Assembly: GCA_910580075.1 (NCBI GenBank) | Contig: CAJTVR010000026.1 | Span: 12,961 to 50,481, forward strand | Length of the DNA: 37,521 nucleotides | Direction: 5' to 3' | Source: an uncultured Eubacterium sp. | GTDB taxonomy: Bacteria > Bacillota > Clostridia > Lachnospirales > Lachnospiraceae | Shown here: one piece after another, positions 34,009-37,521 of the stretch | Numbering within the stretch: the first letter of the stretch is position 1 | Layout of the letters: each line of letters starts with the position of its first letter | The notes under the pieces: generated by a model | What the model saw: only the letters and a program-made list of their open reading frames with translations | What the model was told of the DNA's origin: nothing | Databases searched by the model: none | Program-made: the position numbers and the translations under genes

Positions 34009-34881
34009 ATGGATCCGTCAGAAAATAAACCTTCAACTCAAAAAGGCAATATTATTCGTCCGTTTCCGCCAAAAATACGGCCACCTGCAGTAGGAAAGCC
34101 CGCTACGTTCGAAAATATATCTGCAAAGCAGACCGCTGCTTCTGCAGTGCCCGCAATAGGTAATAGTAAAAATTTGCAGAAAACGACCGAAAATTCATAT
34201 AAGAAATACGCACCAGATAATTTTACTCCGGTCAATTACAATATTTCTTTACATACTATTACTGGCTTCACAACATCCGGTGCGCTACAAACCAATTCTT
34301 GGCCTAGAGTCATTTCCTTTGCGGATTTATATATAAAAATGCGCGAAGACAATAATACGCGTGTGATAACTGCCCTCCATAAAACAAATCCAGGCTACGA
34401 AAAAGACGATCGAGGGCTATCACTTAACTGTGCGTTCTGTGCATTAGTATTTGTCAGGCTGTTAAGGGGCGAAGATTATGCTGCACGTCCTTTATCAGCT
34501 GACAACAAAAAGTATATGAATTTAGATACACTTTTAACTGTCATGAAAAATCCGCCCAACTTAGAAGAGTGTAAAATAAGAGTCGAAAGTAAAGAGCACT
34601 TGATAAAGACAGTAAAAAACAAAATGGAAGAAGCTGGAGAAGGAGCAGTAGCTGTTATTGGTATACCAGAAATTACAGGCTGGGATAATGGCCATTTATA
34701 CAATGCAGTTCAAGTAAACGATTCAACATGGACGGTAGATGCTCAAAGACATATGGAAGACATTACAGAATTATATGATTCTGTGCCCTATCCTCAAGAA
34801 ATAATATTCTTCCTGGCAAATGATATAGAATTCACGGATGAATTTGACACTTATATTGGTATAAACTTCGATAATTTATAG
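34009..34881 (+). CDS. Papain-fold toxin 2, AT-rich and divergent (putative effector)
   Basis: A 290-residue relative of the flanking toxins. The leader shares SAKQTAASAVPAIGNS and a following QKTTENSYKKYA-like segment. The middle differs, with no clear hydrophobic helix. The catalytic domain keeps the triad: LNCAFCALVFVRLLRG (Cys near 141), NGHLYNAVQV (His near 229) and VDAQRHME (Asp near 244). Base composition is visibly more AT-rich than its neighbours, suggesting separate acquisition of the C-terminal part. AAGGAG lies 7 nt before the ATG. It is followed by a 208-bp gap with no clear immunity gene. Confidence 0.75.
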   Translation: MDPSENKPSTQKGNIIRPFPPKIRPPAVGKPATFENISAKQTAASAVPAIGNSKNLQKTTENSYKKYAPDNFTPVNYNISLHTITGFTTSGALQTNSWPRVISFADLYIKMREDNNTRVITALHKTNPGYEKDDRGLSLNCAFCALVFVRLLRGEDYAARPLSADNKKYMNLDTLLTVMKNPPNLEECKIRVESKEHLIKTVKNKMEEAGEGAVAVIGIPEITGWDNGHLYNAVQVNDSTWTVDAQRHMEDITELYDSVPYPQEIIFFLANDIEFTDEFDTYIGINFDNL

Positions 34882-35089
34882 ATTGAATACTAAAAAACGA
34901 ACTAAAATTACAAGTAGAGGGAAACACAAATGTCACTTCGCAAAGAGCTGTCTTAATGAAACTATATTTGTTAACATTTATTATCTAAAAATAAAACATG
35001 GGTGAGCGTCAGCAGCGCCAAACAGTTTTTCGTAAATTGAAAAACCAACTGCCTCAGAAAAAAGGATTTTATCAGAAGGGAGCATACAT
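34882..35089 (+). other. Gap after the second toxin; possible decayed gene
   Basis: The gap contains an 8-codon frame with a ribosome binding site (ATG at 34930) that stops at once, a 46-codon frame from 34998 that lacks a ribosome binding site and runs into the next gene, and a 7-bp hairpin (35025-35045). It sits where an immunity gene would be expected, so it may be the remains of one. Confidence 0.3.
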
Positions 35090-36013
35090 ATGGAACAATC
35101 CGAAACTCCGTCGCTGTCCCCCGAAGATAGTTTCATAATGATCCGCCTGATACATTCGGTGCAGGCACTGATTCCTGCAATGGGAAACCCGGCTGTACAT
35201 TTGGATATGTCTGCAGAGCAGTCCCCTGCAGACGCTGATACACCAGCAAAGCAGGCTGCTGTTTCTACAGTGCCTGCACTAGGTGACAGCAGCGATACAC
35301 AGAAAAAAGCTGAACGTTCAAATCAGAAATCTGCATCAGGCATTTTTAAATGGCTGAAATTACTGCTCGTCAGCTCTTCTGGTGTTACGGTTATCGGCGC
35401 ACAGACATTCTGTCTGATTACAAGCATCGAAGATTTGAAAAATAGTATAAATGAATTTATCAGAAAGCGCAAATCGGAACAATTAATGGCAGCCGTGAAA
35501 GGCACGAATCCAAATTACGCCCCGGGAGAGCAGAATAAAAAATGGAGAATTAACTGTCAGCGCTGCGTTTCCGTATTCGAAGCACGCATGCGCGGACAAA
35601 AAGTGACTGCCCGCCCAAATCCACACCTTGCCCATCCCACTCTTGACGATTTATCCCACCCAAATGCAGAAAGCGGTATATATTCTGTATACAAATCGCC
35701 CGATATATTAGATATGAGTTCAGCAAATGAATGGGACTGTGAACAGAAAATCCGTAAGCAGATGGAAGAATGGGGCGAAGGTTCCAGAGCCATTATCACT
35801 GTATACTGGAAAGGCGGTGGCGGTCATGTATTTAATGCTGTACAGATAAACGGCCAGACAGAATACGTAGATCCGCAAACCGGAAATATGTTCTGCCTGT
35901 CCTATTTTAATGATGTTGATACTTCTAAAAAAATATGCCTTACAAGAACTGACAACCAGGAATTTACAAACAGACTGAATTTGTGTACACAGGAAGAACC
36001 TAAAGGAGAATAA
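35090..36013 (+). CDS. Papain-fold toxin 3 (putative injector effector)
   Basis: A 307-residue putative effector, closest to toxin 1. The leader carries AKQAAVSTVPALGDSS and QKKAERSNQKSASG. A hydrophobic helix follows (about 85-110), then the papain-fold domain: INCQRCVSVFEARMRGQKVTA (Cys near 156), GGHVFNAVQINGQTEY (His near 246) and YVDPQTGNM (Asp near 261). KQMEEWGEGSRAIITV matches toxin 1 almost exactly. GGGAG lies 7 nt before the ATG. Its stop codon overlaps the ATG of the immunity candidate (TAATG), strongly implying a cognate pair. Confidence 0.85.
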   Translation: MEQSETPSLSPEDSFIMIRLIHSVQALIPAMGNPAVHLDMSAEQSPADADTPAKQAAVSTVPALGDSSDTQKKAERSNQKSASGIFKWLKLLLVSSSGVTVIGAQTFCLITSIEDLKNSINEFIRKRKSEQLMAAVKGTNPNYAPGEQNKKWRINCQRCVSVFEARMRGQKVTARPNPHLAHPTLDDLSHPNAESGIYSVYKSPDILDMSSANEWDCEQKIRKQMEEWGEGSRAIITVYWKGGGGHVFNAVQINGQTEYVDPQTGNMFCLSYFNDVDTSKKICLTRTDNQEFTNRLNLCTQEEPKGE

Positions 36014-36267
36014 TGATGATAACATTAGATGACGCAAAAAAAACTGCACTTTCTTATATGGGCAAAGGACTGGAAATCAGCCAGGTCAGCGAGATTTCCC
36101 ATGCATGGATTTTCGGTTTCCGGGATGAAAAAACAAAAGAACCGCTTCTTATTTCCCCGGTTATGATTGACAAAAAAAATGGAAACGCAGATATCTTTTT
36201 CCCTCCAGACCATCCCGGGGAGCTTGCTTCTATGAAAATAATAGAAAAACTGGATAATGAATCATAA
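36013..36267 (+). CDS. Imm35/YrhB-like immunity protein candidate
   Basis: An 84-residue acidic cytosolic protein. The pattern HAWIFGFRDE, then EPLLISPVMIDKKNGNADIFFPP, fits the short alpha/beta Imm35/YrhB-like immunity family, in which an aromatic strand is followed by a hydrophobic strand ending in a Val/Ile-Asp-Lys turn. It begins on the stop codon of toxin 3 (one-base overlap; a second ATG at 36016 has better spacing from GGAG), which is classic toxin-immunity organisation. It probably binds and blocks toxin 3; whether it protects against toxins 1 and 2 is unknown. Confidence 0.65.
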   Translation: MMITLDDAKKTALSYMGKGLEISQVSEISHAWIFGFRDEKTKEPLLISPVMIDKKNGNADIFFPPDHPGELASMKIIEKLDNES

Positions 36268-36311
36268 AGGAACCATACACAAGCAATGCAAAATGAAAGG
36301 CATCCGGACCT

Positions 36312-37403
36312 ATGACAGAAGAATTCATGCAGTACGCCCAAAACCTGAAAAATGATAAACTATTAGAAACAGAGTACCTGTACCAGTCTGACCCTGTTTC
36401 CTATTTTCCGCATTTTCAAAAAAATATGAGCAGCATCTGCGAAAATATTATAACACTGCAAAAAAACGGCCTTTTAGGAAACATCTCTTATCTGGAATAT
36501 ACCCTTCTGCATACAAACCTGATGCAGAAAAAATATATTGCCGAAGTCCGCGTTTATCATAACAAATGGTACTTTGATGCCCGCCAGTGTATTGCCGGAC
36601 ACTTTGATTTTTCTTCCCTGTTTGTCCGGTATCACGAACTCTGGGAACAGCTTTCCGCATCAAGAAAGCGTTTTCCTGGCGTTTCCGCACAGGAAATAAC
36701 CGCTTTTGTTCTTTCCTGCGCCAGCCTATTTTACAAATATGTAATATCCGCCTGTCGTTTTTTGATTCTCAGCTGCATCAATAAGGAACCATTTTTGTCC
36801 CTGCAGCGTACAGATACATTTGAAATCAGAGCCGGAGAATATATGGCCTATACAGAACCCATTTATACAGAAAACAAAAAGCGGACTGCAGAAGAAGCAC
36901 TGGAATGGCTCTCCAAACGGCTGGAATATGACTATACTTATGAAAGTTTTGCCGGCCTTGATCTTTCCCATGCGGATTTATCAAAAGCCAGCCTTAACTA
37001 CACGGATTTTCGAAATGCTGCCCTTATTGGAACAGATTTTCAAAATGCCAGGCTGACGGGAACCCGTTTCTGTCAGGCTGACCTGACCGGTGCTGATTTT
37101 CGAAACTGTGTTTTACATGAAGCAGACTTTCGCGGCGCGCAGCTAAACGGTGCCTGCTTTGCATCTGCCAGTTCTTTCTATGGTATTTTTATAAACCTAG
37201 CCTGGACAAATCCTGGTTACCGCTGTGTAAATTTTCAAAATGCAGACCTTAGCCATGCGGATTTTCGAAATGCATACATCCCTGGTGCCGATTTTACCGG
37301 AGCAGTAATGAACGGTACACTGCTGCAGCAGGATCAGCTCAGGCAGTTCTTCCTTTCGCCTCAGCAAAAACAGGCTGTATGCATTACAGACGCACATCTA
37401 TAA
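36312..37403 (+). CDS. Pentapeptide-repeat protein with unknown N-terminal domain
   Basis: A 363-residue protein. Residues about 1-200 are helical with a hydrophobic stretch near 135-160 and match no family I recognise. From about 215 onward pentapeptide repeats form a right-handed beta-helix: ADLSKASLNYTDFRNAALIG, then ADLTGADFRNCVLHEADFRG and a third block ADLSHADFRNAYIPGADFTG, interrupted by a 25-residue loop. Such helices can mimic DNA or bind toxin targets. Position in the effector cluster suggests a self-protection or accessory role, but this is inference. The ribosome binding site is weak (GAAAGG 11 nt upstream), hinting at low or coupled translation. Confidence 0.8.
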   Translation: MTEEFMQYAQNLKNDKLLETEYLYQSDPVSYFPHFQKNMSSICENIITLQKNGLLGNISYLEYTLLHTNLMQKKYIAEVRVYHNKWYFDARQCIAGHFDFSSLFVRYHELWEQLSASRKRFPGVSAQEITAFVLSCASLFYKYVISACRFLILSCINKEPFLSLQRTDTFEIRAGEYMAYTEPIYTENKKRTAEEALEWLSKRLEYDYTYESFAGLDLSHADLSKASLNYTDFRNAALIGTDFQNARLTGTRFCQADLTGADFRNCVLHEADFRGAQLNGACFASASSFYGIFINLAWTNPGYRCVNFQNADLSHADFRNAYIPGADFTGAVMNGTLLQQDQLRQFFLSPQQKQAVCITDAHL

Positions 37404-37521
37404 ATTAACAGCCGTCTTCAAGCAGCAGACAGAAACCATCAGTTGTCCGCATACTGTATAGATTACCCGGACGCCGGGCGGGGAAACTTTTTCCTTTTTC
37501 TGTTCCGCCTCCGAACAGTAA

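Noticed and set aside
37466..37478. Terminator after the pentapeptide-repeat gene
   Set aside because: The stem is only 5 bp with a 3-nt loop and the T-run is displaced by about 9 nt; too weak to call.

Overview
The window looks like chromosomal DNA from a low-to-mid GC Gram-positive anaerobe, most likely a Lachnospiraceae-type member of the Clostridia. The reasons are strong GGAGG ribosome binding sites before nearly every gene, TTGACA/TATAAT promoters, a gamma-D-glutamyl peptidase with LysM and peptidoglycan-binding domains, c-di-GMP and chemotaxis genes, and no outer-membrane genes. The genus assignment is inference.

Region 1 (1-16.8 kb, all minus strand) is ordinary chromosome. It holds the start of an unknown gene, an M14 cell-wall peptidase, a UMF1/MFS transporter, an alpha/beta hydrolase, a glycerophosphodiester phosphodiesterase, a membrane-fused spermidine-synthase-like protein, an HTH plus PD-(D/E)XK protein and an MBOAT O-acyltransferase. 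A signalling block follows: a chemotaxis receptor, a hybrid histidine kinase and an EAL phosphodiesterase with a degenerate GGDEF domain. An Rpn-like PD-(D/E)XK nuclease closes the region. About 470 bp of repeat-bearing intergenic DNA (16758-17229) separates it from region 2.

Region 2 (17.2-32.9 kb, minus strand) is the main find: a compact 13-gene locus that reads as a divergent type VI-like contractile injection system. In transcription order it encodes a TssB/TssC-like sheath candidate, an Hcp-like tube protein, a two-TM protein with a degenerate FHA-like tail, a zinc-ribbon/FHA protein, a degenerate PP2C-like protein, a PP2C-like/TM/TPR protein, two unrecognised proteins (one resembling a baseplate wedge at its C-terminus), a 963-residue Hsp70/SrfB-like ATPase, a possible baseplate/adaptor protein, a DUF4280 PAAR-like tip, a DUF1795-like chaperone and a VgrG-like spike. 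I see no ClpV, TssJLM or Ser/Thr kinase. Because genes of other kinds flank the locus on both sides, the set looks nearly complete and minimal.

Region 3 (33.0-37.4 kb, plus strand) is transcribed divergently from a shared promoter region. It encodes three papain-fold toxins, each with a Cys-His-Asp triad. They share a proline/alanine-rich N-terminal leader but have diverging C-terminal domains. An Imm35/YrhB-like immunity candidate overlaps the third toxin, and a pentapeptide-repeat protein follows. The likely logic is that region 2 builds and gates the injector while region 3 supplies its effectors and self-protection. The 188-bp divergent promoter carries a duplicated 16-bp element at 30-bp spacing and a palindrome over the -10 box, suggesting tight control. 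All family assignments come from reading motifs by eye; no database search was run.
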